The notes: generated by a model not told the origin, from the letters alone. A stretch of 64,000 nt of DNA from Burkholderia pyrrocinia (GCF_018417535.1 NZ_CP070977.1:3348001-3412000); one strand, 5' to 3'; counted from the stretch's first letter, positions 1 through 8,720 are shown. Made by a program: numbers and translations.

Positions 1-1053
1 CGGCTTCATCAGCACCATCTTCTTCAGCACGTCTTCCGGCGGATAGACGGTCGGATCCTGCGCGACGGCCGGCGTGACGAACTGGTGCGCGGCCTTGTTC
101 GCGGTCGGGTAGAACACCGTGTTGGTGATCGCCGCGTTGACCTTCGGATCGGAGATGTAGTTGATCCACTTCAGCGCGCTCTCGGGGTGCGGCGCATCCT
201 TCGGGATCACCATCACGTCGAACCACAGCAGGCCGCCTTCCTTCGGGTTCGAGAACTTGATGTCGTACGAGCGCTTCGCTTCCGACGAGCGGCGGTGCGC
301 GATACCGACGTCGCCCGACCAGCCGAGCGCGACGCACACGTCGTTGTTCGCGAGGTCGTTGATGTAGCCGGACGAGTTGAACTGGGTGATGTACGGGCGG
401 ACTTTCTTCAGGACTTCGAATGCAGCCTGGTAATCGCCGGGGTTCTTGCTGTTCGGATCCTTGCCCATGTACTGCAGCGTGGCGGCGAACACGTCGACGG
501 CCTGGTCGAGGAACGACACGCCGCAGCCCTTCAGCTTTTCCATGTTGGCCGGATCGAACACCAGTGCCCAGCTGTCGACGGGCGCCTTGTCGCCGAGTGC
601 CTTCTTCACCGCCTGCGCGTTGTAGCCGATGCCGTCCGTGCCGTAGGCCCAGGGGACGCCGTACTGGTTGCCCGGATCGGCATCCGAGATCATCTTCATC
701 AGCAGCGGGTCGAGGTTCGCGAGGTTCGGCAGCTTCGACTTGTCGAGCTTCTGGTACACGCCGGCCTGGATCTGCTTGGCCATGTAGTTCGACGTCGGCA
801 CGACGATGTCGTAACCCGAGCTGCCGGCAAGCAGCTTCGCCTGGAGCGTGTCGTCGCTGTCGTAGTTGTCGTACTTGACGTGGATACCCGTCTGCTTCTG
901 GAAGTTCGGGATCGTGTCCGGTGCGATGTAGTCGGACCAGTTGTAGACATTCAGCTCGTCGGCATGCGCCGACGGGCTGGCGACCGACGTGAACGCTGCC
1001 GCGGCGGCAAGGGCGGCAACAGAACAGGCTTGGCGAAGAAAGCAGGCACGCAT
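1..1053 (-). CDS. potF: Polyamine ABC transporter periplasmic binding protein (PotF type), C-terminus cut by window edge
   Basis: This is the periplasmic receptor of a putrescine/spermidine ABC importer. The first ~31 residues are a Sec signal peptide with an Ala-rich core and likely cleavage after Ala-His-Ala. The mature protein starts DELNVYNWSDYIAPDTI, the PotD/PotF opening, followed by YDNYDSDDTLQAKLLAG and YGVPWAYGTDGIGYN, which are typical of the family. 351 codons are present and no stop is reached, so perhaps 15-20 residues lie outside the window. It is the last visible gene of a leftward operon with the aminotransferase, glutamylpolyamine synthetase and amidohydrolase genes. That links uptake to catabolism; permease and ATPase genes would be expected just beyond the edge. 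Substrate preference (putrescine or spermidine) cannot be read from sequence alone. Confidence 0.93.
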   Translation of the reverse strand, partial: MRACFLRQACSVAALAAAAAFTSVASPSAHADELNVYNWSDYIAPDTIPNFQKQTGIHVKYDNYDSDDTLQAKLLAGSSGYDIVVPTSNYMAKQIQAGVYQKLDKSKLPNLANLDPLLMKMISDADPGNQYGVPWAYGTDGIGYNAQAVKKALGDKAPVDSWALVFDPANMEKLKGCGVSFLDQAVDVFAATLQYMGKDPNSKNPGDYQAAFEVLKKVRPYITQFNSSGYINDLANNDVCVALGWSGDVGIAHRRSSEAKRSYDIKFSNPKEGGLLWFDVMVIPKDAPHPESALKWINYISDPKVNAAITNTVFYPTANKAAHQFVTPAVAQDPTVYPPEDVLKKMVLMKP

Positions 1054-1114
1054 GGTGGAGTTCCCCTGGTTATGGCGGCGTGCGGCGCCCGCCGCACGCC
1101 TGTAGACAAAGCCG

Positions 1115-2548
1115 TTACGAAATACTCAGTTGCTGGGCGGTTGCATCGACGGCCTTCTTCGCCTTCGACACGAGTTCATCGATTTCCGGACGCGAGATCA
1201 CGAGCGGCGGCGACAGCAGCATCCGGTCGCCGGTCGCGCGCATGATCAGGTTGCCGCTGAAGCAGAAGTCGCGGCAGATCGTGCCGACGTCGCCGCCGTT
1301 CGCGAAGCGGCGGCGTTCGGCCGGCGCTTCGGCGAGCTGCAGGCTCGCGACGAGGCCATGGCCGTGCACTTCGCCGACGATCGGGTGACGCGCGAAGGTT
1401 TCGCGCATCAGTGCCTGGAAGTACGGGCCCGTGTCGTTCTTCACGCGCTCGACGATCCCTTCGTCGCGCAGCACTTTCAGGTTCGCGACCGCGACGGCTG
1501 CGGCGACCGGATGGCCCGAGTACGTGAGGCCGTGGTTGAATTCGCCGTTGTCGATGATCGGCCGCGCAACCCGTTCGTGAATCCCGACCGCACCCATCGG
1601 CACATAACCCGACGTGAGGCCCTTCGCCATCGTGATCAGGTCGGGCTCGAAGCCGAAGTGCTGGTGTGCGAACCACTCGCCGGTACGGCCGAAACCGCCG
1701 ATCACCTCGTCGGCGACGAGCAGGATGTCGTACTTGCGGCAGATCCGCTGGATTTCCGGCCAGTACGTCGACGGCGGGAAGATCACGCCGCCCGCGCCCT
1801 GGAACGGCTCGCCGATGAACGCCGCGACGTTCTCCGCGCCGAGTTCGAGAATCTTCGCTTCGAGCTGCTGCGCGCGAGCGAGGCCGAACGCTTCCGGCGT
1901 TTCGCCCGGCTGCGCTTCGCCGAAGAAATACGGCTGGTCGATGTGCACGATGTGCTCGACCTTCGACGGCATCTGCTCGTGCATGTAGCCCATCCCGCCG
2001 AGCGTGCCGCCCGCGATCGTCGAGCCGTGGTAACCGTTCTTGCGCGAGATCACGTACTTCTTCTGCGGCTTGCCCTGCACGCGCCAGTACTGGTGCACGA
2101 GGCGCAGCACGGTGTCGTTGCCTTCCGAGCCGCTGTTGCAATAGAAGAAGTGGTTGAAGCCGGCGGGCGTCACTTCCGCGAGCATCGCGGAAAGCTCGAT
2201 CACCGGCGGGTGCGTCGTCTTGAAGAACGTGTTGTAGAACGGCAGCTCCTGCAGCTGGCGATACGCGGCATCGGCGAGTTCCTTGCGGCCGTAGCCGACG
2301 TTCACGCACCAGAGGCCGGCCATCCCGTCGATGACCTTGTTGCCGTCCGAGTCCCACAGGTAGACGCCGTCGGCCTTCACGATCACGCGGCTGCCCGCGC
2401 GGTTCAGCGCACCCATGTCCGAGAACGGGTGGATGTGGTGCGCGGCGTCGAGCGCGCGGTATTCGGCGGTCGAGCGTGCCTGCGTCGCGCGCGGCGCGGC
2501 AGCCGGCGCGGCCGGCTGGATCCAGGCAGATTCGTTGCGGTAAGTCAT
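1115..2548 (-). CDS. spuC: Class III aminotransferase, putrescine-pyruvate type (SpuC-like)
   Basis: A 477-residue PLP-dependent fold-type I aminotransferase that in the SpuC family moves the amino group of putrescine to pyruvate, giving 4-aminobutanal. Visible motifs are the phosphate-binding NSGSEGNDT near residues 139-146, GYHG near 172-175, the cofactor-binding Asp in LVADEV (about 280) and the Schiff-base Lys in MAKGLTSGY (about 309). The ATG is preceded by a strong GGAGGAA ribosome site, so the longer upstream reading frame is rejected. It lies 38 bp downstream of the glutamine-synthetase-like gene and 61 bp upstream of potF. Its presence beside a gamma-glutamylation enzyme suggests two parallel routes of putrescine degradation, as in Pseudomonas spu genes. 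Substrate assignment is inferred from context. Confidence 0.9.
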   Translation of the reverse strand: MTYRNESAWIQPAAPAAAPRATQARSTAEYRALDAAHHIHPFSDMGALNRAGSRVIVKADGVYLWDSDGNKVIDGMAGLWCVNVGYGRKELADAAYRQLQELPFYNTFFKTTHPPVIELSAMLAEVTPAGFNHFFYCNSGSEGNDTVLRLVHQYWRVQGKPQKKYVISRKNGYHGSTIAGGTLGGMGYMHEQMPSKVEHIVHIDQPYFFGEAQPGETPEAFGLARAQQLEAKILELGAENVAAFIGEPFQGAGGVIFPPSTYWPEIQRICRKYDILLVADEVIGGFGRTGEWFAHQHFGFEPDLITMAKGLTSGYVPMGAVGIHERVARPIIDNGEFNHGLTYSGHPVAAAVAVANLKVLRDEGIVERVKNDTGPYFQALMRETFARHPIVGEVHGHGLVASLQLAEAPAERRRFANGGDVGTICRDFCFSGNLIMRATGDRMLLSPPLVISRPEIDELVSKAKKAVDATAQQLSIS

Positions 2549-2586
2549 GTTTCCTCCGTGATTCCGTATGGCGGTTGTGCGCGCGC

Positions 2587-3924
2587 TTATACGTGCAGCA
2601 GCAGATGGCGGCGTTCCCACGAGCTGATCACGCGGAAGAACGCTTCGTATTCGGTTTCCTTCAGCGCGAAATACGCCTTCAGGAACTTGTGGCCGAGGAT
2701 CTCGCCGAGCGGTTCGCACGCGGCCATCAGCGTCAGCCCTTCCTCGAGGTTGCGCGGCAACTGGTACGGCAGGTCGTAGCCGTCGCTGACGAGCGGCTCG
2801 GTCGGCTCCAGGCGTTGCGTCATGCCGAGGTAGCCGGCCGCGAGCGTCGCGGCGAGTGCGAGGTACGGGTTGCAGTCGACGCCCGGGATGCGGTTCTCGA
2901 TGCGGCGTGCCGACGGGCCCGAGTGCGGGATGCGGAAGCCGACCGTGCGGTTGTCGTAGCCCCACTGCACGTTGATCGGCGCGGCCATGAAGCGCGACAG
3001 CCGGCGGTACGAGTTGATGTACGGCGCGAAGATCGGCATCAGTGCCGGCGTGTACTTCTGCAGCCCCGCGAGGTAGTTGTAGAACATCGACGTCGCGCCG
3101 CCGGTTTCCTGCGACGTGAACAGGTTCTGGCCCGTTTCCTCGTCGACGATGCTCTGGTGCACGTGCATCGCGGAGCCCGGCTCGTTTTCCATCGGCTTGG
3201 CCATGAACGTCGCGTACATGTTGTGACGCAGCGCGGCCTCGCGCACCGTGCGCTTGAACAGGAACACCTGGTCGGCCAGCGACAGCGCGTCGCCGTGCAT
3301 GAAGTTGATCTCCATCTGCGCGGCGCCGACTTCGTGGATCAGCGTGTCGATGTCGAGGTTCTGCGCTTCGCAGTACTCGTAGATGTCCTCGAACAGCGGG
3401 TCGAACTCGTTGACGGCCTCGATCGAATACGACTGGCGGCCCGTTTCGGGGCGGCCCGTGCGGCCGACCGGCGGGCGCAGCGGCAGGTCGGGGTCCTTGT
3501 TCATGTCGACCAGATAGAACTCGAGCTCGGGCGCGACGACGGGCTTCCAGCCCTTCGCCTGGTACAGGTCGAGCACGCGGCGCAGCACGTAGCGCGGCGA
3601 GATCTCGACCGGCGAGCCGTCGAAGTGCACGCAGTCGTGGATCACCTGAGCGGTCGGGTCGATGGCCCACGGGATCAGGCGGATCGTCGATTCGTCGGGC
3701 ACGCACACCATGTCGGGGTCGGTCACGCCGGTCAGCGAGCCGTCCTCCGGATATTCGCCGGTGACGGTCTGCACCATCACGGCCTGCGGCAGGCGCATCG
3801 ATTCGCCGGACGTGAACTTGTTGCGCGGCGTGATCTTGCCGCGCGCGATGCCGGCCATGTCGGGAATGATCGCCTCGACTTCGGTGATCCGGTGTTGCTT
3901 CAGAAAACTTTCGATGTCTTGCAT
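2587..3924 (-). CDS. puuA: Glutamine synthetase-like gamma-glutamylpolyamine synthetase (PuuA/SpuB family)
   Basis: A 445-residue glutamine-synthetase superfamily member. In the PuuA/SpuB group these ligate glutamate to putrescine with ATP, the first step of the gamma-glutamylated putrescine pathway. The C-terminal catalytic domain shows the acidic metal ligands in APELEFYLVD (about 131-140) and HEVGAAQMEINF (about 197-208), and the ATP motif MAKPMENEPGSAMHVH (about 241-256). The N-terminal beta-grasp part reads DMAGIARGK. I chose the ATG of MQDIESFL; translation further upstream is low-complexity and overlaps the preceding gene. The gene sits between the amidohydrolase and aminotransferase genes in one leftward operon, which supports a polyamine role over nitrogen-assimilating glutamine synthetase. 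The exact amine substrate is inferred. Confidence 0.9.
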   Translation of the reverse strand: MQDIESFLKQHRITEVEAIIPDMAGIARGKITPRNKFTSGESMRLPQAVMVQTVTGEYPEDGSLTGVTDPDMVCVPDESTIRLIPWAIDPTAQVIHDCVHFDGSPVEISPRYVLRRVLDLYQAKGWKPVVAPELEFYLVDMNKDPDLPLRPPVGRTGRPETGRQSYSIEAVNEFDPLFEDIYEYCEAQNLDIDTLIHEVGAAQMEINFMHGDALSLADQVFLFKRTVREAALRHNMYATFMAKPMENEPGSAMHVHQSIVDEETGQNLFTSQETGGATSMFYNYLAGLQKYTPALMPIFAPYINSYRRLSRFMAAPINVQWGYDNRTVGFRIPHSGPSARRIENRIPGVDCNPYLALAATLAAGYLGMTQRLEPTEPLVSDGYDLPYQLPRNLEEGLTLMAACEPLGEILGHKFLKAYFALKETEYEAFFRVISSWERRHLLLHV

Positions 3925-3952
3925 GTCTGTTCTCGTAAGTGGGTCGGCGCGC

Positions 3953-4738
3953 TCAGGCGAGCGCGGCGGCGGCCATGGTGCGCGTGCGGGCATGGCGGCG
4001 GGCGCGGCAGGCGTCGCCGAAAGCGCGGAAGATCGCGCTCGACAGCGGGTCATGCGCATGCCGCCATTCCGGATGCCATTGCACGGCGAGTACGAAAGCC
4101 GGTGCGTCGACGACGCTCACGGCCTCGATCAGGCCGTCCGGCGCGACGGCTTCGACGGCGAGGCCGGAGCCGAGCTGCGCGATGCCTTGCTTGTGCAGCG
4201 AGTTCACGTGCACTTCATCGCGGCCGCCGGCGAGTGCATGCAGCTTGCCGCCGGGCGTCAGGCGCACGACGTGTGCGGGGCCGTATTGCGACTCCATCGG
4301 CGCGGTGTCGTCCTCGCGGTGATCGGCGAGGCCCGGCACGTCGTGCACGTGCTGGTGCAGCGTGCCGCCGCAGACGACGTTCAGCTCCTGGAAGCCGCGG
4401 CAGACGGCGAGCACCGGCACGCCTGCGGCGATCGCCGCGCGCAGCAGCGGCAGCGTCGTCGCGTCGCGCGCCGGGTCGTGTTTCGTGCCGGGTGCGCTCG
4501 GCTCGCCGCCGTACAGGTGCGGCTCGACGTTCGAGTAGCTGCCGGTAAACAGCAGGCCGTCGACCGTGTCGAGGACGTCGTCGGCCGACTGGCGCTCGCC
4601 GAGCGCGGGCAGCACCATCGCGAGCGCCTGCGCGCCGTCGACGATCGCGGCGACGTATTTGTCGCCGACCGTATGCGACGCGTGTGCGCCGATTTGCGTG
4701 AGGTCGGCGGTGATGCCGACGAGAGGTTTCCTTTCCAT
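3953..4738 (-). CDS. puuD: Gamma-glutamyl-GABA hydrolase, class I glutamine amidotransferase-like (PuuD/SpuA)
   Basis: A 261-residue peptidase C26 family enzyme, expected to release glutamate from gamma-glutamyl-GABA (or related glutamylated intermediates) at the end of the Puu pathway. The nucleophile elbow is VLAVCRGFQELN with Cys near 113, and the His/Glu partners are in VQWHPEW (His about 222, Glu about 224). The start ATG gives the typical MERKPLVGITAD opening. It is the first gene of the leftward operon, 28 bp before the synthetase gene. A 0.9 kb non-coding region separates it from the divergent regulator. Length and motifs agree with the family, so the function is quite secure from context. 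Confidence 0.92.
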   Translation of the reverse strand: MERKPLVGITADLTQIGAHASHTVGDKYVAAIVDGAQALAMVLPALGERQSADDVLDTVDGLLFTGSYSNVEPHLYGGEPSAPGTKHDPARDATTLPLLRAAIAAGVPVLAVCRGFQELNVVCGGTLHQHVHDVPGLADHREDDTAPMESQYGPAHVVRLTPGGKLHALAGGRDEVHVNSLHKQGIAQLGSGLAVEAVAPDGLIEAVSVVDAPAFVLAVQWHPEWRHAHDPLSSAIFRAFGDACRARRHARTRTMAAAALA

Positions 4739-5271
4739 GACGTCAATCAGTAATCCATAGGGCTGTAGCGTGCGTCGGGTCGGATATTGCAAAACGCAGG
4801 CACGACACGGCCCCGCAGCCTGGCGCAGAGCGCAAGGCCGCTGGTGAATGGGCGCAGCGGGATGACGTGGCGATCCGCGCTGCGCGCGACGATCAGGCCG
4901 TCGTTCGTTTGGTTGCGATACGCGACGCGGCAACGAATGCGCGGACGCGTTCCGTCACCGCATGGACGATGCGGTTGGCGAATCGGCAGACGAAACGAAC
5001 GACGTAAAGAAAGGAGAGGCGCTACGGCAGCAGCGACGCCACTTCGTCGGTATCGACGGCGACGAATGCGCGTGCGGACACGGCGTTGTGACGCCGGACG
5101 GAACGACGGGACAGGATGGTGTAGATCGACAGATGCTGCAGGCGAGGACTATGCCAGCCGCAACTGCCATCGGAAGGGGATGCAGCGCTGCGCGAACTTC
5201 GCGCCACGCTTCGATCCCACCTCACCAGAGGGCCACGGACTCTCACGATTACACTCGACTGGGTTGTTGAA

Positions 5272-5284
5272 AGTATTGAACACC
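5272..5284 (+). promoter_or_regulatory. Candidate PuuR-type operator, copy 1
   Basis: The sequence AGTATTGAACACC matches 11 of 13 positions of the copy at 5527-5539 (opposite strand). It also resembles the E. coli PuuR box as I remember it, which ends in AATGAACA. It overlaps an imperfect dyad, GTTGAAAGTATTGAAC. On the minus strand it falls within a possible promoter (TTGAAA, then TACTTT) directed at the puuD operon. Confidence 0.5.
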
Positions 5285-5526
5285 TGACCGTTTCAACGCG
5301 CTGGGCGTTTAAAATAATCAAGGCGCCGGTTACGCGTCATTTACATTGATGGGCATCAATTTTTGCGTTGCGATAACGCTTTTTGCTGCCGATGAAAGTC
5401 TGATGACGCTGACCTGAGAGCCAGCATATACGAGCCAAAAACGGCGTCAAATGTTTTTTAACGGTCCTGCATCAGGGCTTTCCCGAGCAGTACGAACAAA
5501 AGATTCGCAAAAGGAATGATCGACAC

Positions 5527-5539
5527 GGTGTTCATTATT
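5527..5539 (-). promoter_or_regulatory. Candidate PuuR-type operator, copy 2
   Basis: Read on the minus strand the sequence is AATAATGAACACC. Its ATAATGAACA core is identical over ten bases to the E. coli PuuR recognition sequence as I recall it. It lies about 100 bp upstream of the regulator start, so it would allow autoregulation. Assignment rests on recalled consensus and the paired copy at 5272-5284. Confidence 0.55.
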
Positions 5540-5641
5540 TCGAACGCCTTTCAGGGTTTTCCCCGCTGATGTACGGCATAAAGTGATTAGAATATTCAAC
5601 GGCTGTCCACTGCGTCGTTTCACTTTGCCATCGCACTTATC

Positions 5642-6211
5642 GTGTCCGAAACCGAATCGATGTCCACCGAAGTTGCCGAGCGCCTGCGTTTCGTGCGCAA
5701 CAAGCATGGCCTGTCGCAACGCGAGCTCGCGAAGCGCGCCGGCGTGACCAACGGCACGATCTCGCTGATCGAACAGGGCCGCGTGAGCCCGTCGGTCGGC
5801 TCGCTGAAGAAGCTGCTCGAATGCATCCCGATGAGTCTCGCGGAGTTCTTCACGTTCGAGCTCGTCGAATCGCGCTCGGTCGTGTCGCGTCGCGACGAGA
5901 TGCCGAACCTTGGCAACGACACGCTCGCGTTCCATCTGGTCGGCGCGAGCGTGAAGGACCGCAACATGTGCATCCTGCGCGAGATCTACCAGCCGCATGC
6001 CGATACGGGGCCCGAGATGCTCGTGCACGCGGGGCACGAGGGCGGCGTCGTCGTGTCGGGCCGGCTCGAGCTGACCGTCGACGGCGCGACGTGGCTGCTC
6101 GACCCCGGAGACGGCTACTACTTCGAAAGCCGTTTGCCGCACCGTTTTCGCAATCCCAGCGCGGAACAGATCTGCGAGGTCGTCTCGGCCAATTCGCCGG
6201 CAACCTTCTGA
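5642..6211 (+). CDS. puuR: XRE-family transcriptional regulator with C-terminal cupin domain (PuuR-like)
   Basis: A 189-residue repressor-type protein. Residues ~10-65 form an XRE helix-turn-helix (LRFVRNKHGLSQRELAKRAG, then NGTISLIEQGRVSPSVGSL), and residues ~110-180 form a cupin barrel (HAGHEGGVVVSGRLEL, LDPGDGYYFESRLPHRF). This is the architecture of PuuR, the E. coli repressor of putrescine use. The gene lies between the divergent puuA-puuD-type operon and the aldehyde dehydrogenase gene, which supports that role. The reading frame opens with GTG at 5642; an alternative ATG lies at 5660. Putrescine or a related amine is the likely inducer, by inference only. Confidence 0.87.
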   Translation: MSETESMSTEVAERLRFVRNKHGLSQRELAKRAGVTNGTISLIEQGRVSPSVGSLKKLLECIPMSLAEFFTFELVESRSVVSRRDEMPNLGNDTLAFHLVGASVKDRNMCILREIYQPHADTGPEMLVHAGHEGGVVVSGRLELTVDGATWLLDPGDGYYFESRLPHRFRNPSAEQICEVVSANSPATF

Positions 6212-6295
6212 CCGCGCGTCACCGCATTCGCGGCCGGCCGCGCATGATGCGCGCGGCGCGTCGCACCGCGAATGCCACAACATTGAGGCATCCTG

Positions 6296-7786
6296 ATGAA
6301 CAAGTTGACTTTGGCTGACTGGCAAAACAAGGCGGCGTCGCTCGAGATCGACGGGCGCGCATTCATCGACGGCGCGTCGCGCGACGCGCACGGCGGCAAG
6401 ACGTTCGACTGCGTGAGCCCGATCGACGGCCGCGTGCTGGCGAAGGTCGCCGAATGCGGCGAAGCCGACGTGAACGCGGCCGTCGCGGCCGCGCGCCGCG
6501 CGTTCGACGCGGGCGTGTGGGCCGGCCTGAACCCGCGTGCACGCAAGGCCGTGCTGCTGCGCTGGGCCGCGCTGATGCGCGAGCATCTCGACGAACTGTC
6601 GCTGCTCGAGACGCTCGATGCGGGCAAGCCGATCGGCGATACGACGACGGTCGACGTGCCGGGCGCCGCGTACTGCGTCGAATGGTTTGCGGAAGCGATC
6701 GACAAGGTCGGCGGCGAAGTCGCGCCGGCCGATCATCATCTCGTTGGCCTCGTCACGCGCGAACCGGTCGGCGTGGTGGCGGCGGTCGTGCCGTGGAACT
6801 TCCCGATCCTGATGGCCGCGTGGAAGTTCGGCCCCGCGCTCGCGGCCGGCAACAGCGTCGTGCTGAAGCCGTCGGAGAAATCGCCGCTGACCGCGATCCG
6901 CGTCGCACAGCTCGCGTACGAAGCCGGCATTCCGGCCGGCGTGTTCAACGTCGTGCCGGGCGCGGGCGAACCCGGCAAGCTGCTCGCGCTGCATCGCGAC
7001 GTCGACTGCATCGCGTTCACCGGGTCGACGGCGGTCGGCAAGCTGATCATGCAGTACGCCGCGCAGTCGAACCTGAAGCGCGCATGGCTCGAACTCGGCG
7101 GCAAGTCGCCGAACATCGTGCTGCCGGACTGCCCCGATCTCGACCGCGCCGCGCAGGCGGCGGCCGGCGCGATCTTCTACAACATGGGCGAGATGTGCAC
7201 GGCCGGCTCGCGTCTGCTCGTGCATCGCGACATCAAGGACACATTCATCGAGAAGCTCGTGGCGGCCGCGCGCGCGTATGTGCCCGGCAATCCGCTCGAT
7301 CCGTCGGTATCGATGGGCGCGATCGTCGACGGCATCCAGCTCGAGCGCGTGCTCGGCTATATCGAGGCGGGGCGCAACGAAGGCAGGCTCGTCACGGGCG
7401 GTGCACGCGTGAAGGAGGAGACGGGCGGCTTCTACGTCGAGCCGACGGTGTTCGAGGTGAAGCCCGATGCGAGGATCGCGCGCGAGGAGATCTTCGGGCC
7501 CGTGCTGTCCGTGATCGTGTTCGATGACGTCGACGAGGCCGTGCGGATTGCGAACGACACCGAATACGGGCTGGCCGCGGCCGTGTGGACGTCGAACCTG
7601 ACGACCGCGCACGACGTGTCGCGCCGGTTGCGCGCGGGCACGGTGTGGGTGAACTGCTACGACGAGGGCGGCGACATGAACTTCCCGTTCGGCGGCTACA
7701 AGCAGTCGGGCAACGGCCGCGACAAGTCGCTGCACGCGCTCGAGAAGTACACCGAGCTGAAGTCGACGCTGATCCGGCTGCACTGA
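6296..7786 (+). CDS. puuC: NAD(P)-dependent aldehyde dehydrogenase, gamma-glutamyl-aminobutyraldehyde type (PuuC)
   Basis: A 496-residue aldehyde dehydrogenase that would oxidise gamma-glutamyl-gamma-aminobutyraldehyde (or 4-aminobutanal/3-aminopropanal) to the acid. The active-site motifs are complete: Asn in VPWNFP (about 168), the general-base Glu in LELGGKSP (about 266), the nucleophile Cys in MGEMCTAGSR (about 301) and EEIFGPVLSV near 400. The N-terminus MNKLTLADWQNKAASL closely resembles PuuC proteins. It begins 84 bp after the puuR-like gene in the same direction and completes the catabolic route encoded by the divergent operon. The product feeds GABA metabolism outside this window. 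Confidence 0.92.
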   Translation: MNKLTLADWQNKAASLEIDGRAFIDGASRDAHGGKTFDCVSPIDGRVLAKVAECGEADVNAAVAAARRAFDAGVWAGLNPRARKAVLLRWAALMREHLDELSLLETLDAGKPIGDTTTVDVPGAAYCVEWFAEAIDKVGGEVAPADHHLVGLVTREPVGVVAAVVPWNFPILMAAWKFGPALAAGNSVVLKPSEKSPLTAIRVAQLAYEAGIPAGVFNVVPGAGEPGKLLALHRDVDCIAFTGSTAVGKLIMQYAAQSNLKRAWLELGGKSPNIVLPDCPDLDRAAQAAAGAIFYNMGEMCTAGSRLLVHRDIKDTFIEKLVAAARAYVPGNPLDPSVSMGAIVDGIQLERVLGYIEAGRNEGRLVTGGARVKEETGGFYVEPTVFEVKPDARIAREEIFGPVLSVIVFDDVDEAVRIANDTEYGLAAAVWTSNLTTAHDVSRRLRAGTVWVNCYDEGGDMNFPFGGYKQSGNGRDKSLHALEKYTELKSTLIRLH

Positions 7787-7838
7787 CGCGATGCCGCGGG
7801 CGCTGCCGCTCGGCGGTGCCCGCAGCCCGCGGCGCGCG

Positions 7839-8039
7839 TTATGCGCTGCGCAACGCCGGGTGGAAGCCGGCGGCTTCGATGATCGACTGCACGCGTTCGG
7901 CGCCTTGCGCCGATTCGACCTTGACGATCTTCGTCGCGACGTCGATGTCGAGCTTCGCGGCGGGATCGGCGGCCGTCACCGCACGTGTGATTGCATTGGC
8001 ACAGCCGCCGCAGGTCATGTCCTGGACCTCGAATTCCAT
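7839..8039 (-). CDS. Small heavy-metal-associated (HMA) domain protein, CopZ-like
   Basis: A 66-residue single-domain HMA protein. The metal-binding loop is DMTCGGCANAI with the paired Cys residues near 10 and 13, and the ferredoxin-like fold continues with LDIDVATKIVKV and the C-terminal helix plus AAGFHP. Such proteins carry Cu(I) or similar soft metals to P-type ATPases in the cytoplasm. No ATPase or CueR-type regulator is adjacent. It is convergent with puuC and divergent from the cupredoxin/iron permease pair, so any link with those is only positional. Confidence 0.9.
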   Translation of the reverse strand: MEFEVQDMTCGGCANAITRAVTAADPAAKLDIDVATKIVKVESAQGAERVQSIIEAAGFHPALRSA

Positions 8040-8387
8040 CGTGTTCTCCTGAGTTGACGATTGACGAGCACCGTCAGCATGAAGCTTGCCATAGTGGGAA
8101 GGTCAAGCGCATTCATGCAGACATGACGCGTGCGTTGTCGCCCGGCGCGGCGAGATCGCCTGCCAGCGTGAAGTCGGACGAATCGGAAGGCAGTCGCATG
8201 CGTCAGTCGGAATCTTTCCCGATTGACGCCGACGCGCCGCCGGCTTCATGTGATGAGAGCCTTGCCTGGCAAGGCTCGAGGCATACTTGTGAAACGCTAT
8301 CTCCATAAAGCAAGTAAGGGTACGCGATATGGAAATGCGAATCGATCTTACTATCAGTGCTCTTCGATATTTCATTTCGTTACGCAC
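8040..8387. other. Intergenic region between HMA gene and cupredoxin gene
   Basis: About 350 bp without a convincing gene. The right part (from about 8,290) is relatively AT-rich and probably carries the promoter of the iron-uptake pair. A short AATGCGAAT at 8334-8342 vaguely recalls Fur-site hexamers, but I see no full palindrome and do not call an operator. Confidence 0.4.
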
Positions 8388-8720
8388 ATGAACCGTTTCG
8401 CACTGGGTTTCACCGTGGCCCTGCTGGGCGCGTCGGCCGCCACCGCATTCGCCGCCGACGACGTCGTCAACCTGACGCTGAAGGACCACAAGTTTTCGCC
8501 CGATGGCGTGACGATTCCGGCCGGCAAGAAAGTGAAGTTCGTCGTGAAGAACCTCGATGCGACGCCCGCGGAATTCGAGAGCGACGACTTCAAGGCGGAG
8601 AAGGTCATTCCCGCCGGCAAGTCGGCCGAGATCCTGGTCGGGCCGCTGAAGGCCGGTACCTACGAGTTTCACGACGAGTATCACGAAGCGCAGTCGAAGA
8701 CCCACCTGACCGTCAAGTAA
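8388..8720 (+). CDS. Periplasmic cupredoxin-like protein of a ferrous iron uptake system
   Basis: A 110-residue exported protein with a clear Sec signal peptide (MNRFALGFTVALLGASAATAFA-A). The mature part is a single cupredoxin fold: LTLKDHKFSPDGVTIPAGKKV followed by FVVKNLDATPAEFES and GTYEFHDEYH. The classical blue-copper Cys ligand is absent; the usual Cys-X-X-His segment reads FHDEYHEAQ. It therefore resembles the FtrB/EfeO-type cupredoxins rather than electron-carrying ones. It ends 12 bp before the FTR1 permease gene, so the two are almost certainly co-transcribed. A role in binding or oxidising Fe(II) before transport is inferred from family and neighbour. Confidence 0.85.
   Translation: MNRFALGFTVALLGASAATAFAADDVVNLTLKDHKFSPDGVTIPAGKKVKFVVKNLDATPAEFESDDFKAEKVIPAGKSAEILVGPLKAGTYEFHDEYHEAQSKTHLTVK

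Larger units (their letters stand above)
4739..5641. promoter_or_regulatory. Long divergent control region of the polyamine locus
   Basis: About 900 bp separates the leftward puuD operon from the rightward regulator. The half near 4.8-5.2 kb has codon-like GC but no convincing gene. The 5.25-5.64 kb part is clearly more AT-rich and promoter-like. It holds two related 13-bp elements in opposite orientation (5272-5284 and 5527-5539), and an inverted repeat GTTGAAA...TTTCAAC at 5266-5272/5291-5297. The long distance from these elements to the puuD start implies a leader of several hundred bases, or an overlooked small gene or RNA. Confidence 0.55.

Noticed and set aside
2476..4548. Long plus-strand open frame over the polyamine operon
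   Set aside because: Antisense shadow of the real leftward genes; composition is Arg/Val/Ala-rich and no motif is seen.
4787..5287. Overlapping short frames on both strands in the polyamine control region
   Set aside because: No ribosome site, no recognisable motif, and Arg/Ser-rich translations typical of random GC-rich frames.
8334..8342. AATGCGAAT before the iron uptake genes as a Fur box
   Set aside because: Only one half-site-like hexamer is present and no 19-bp palindrome; too weak to call.
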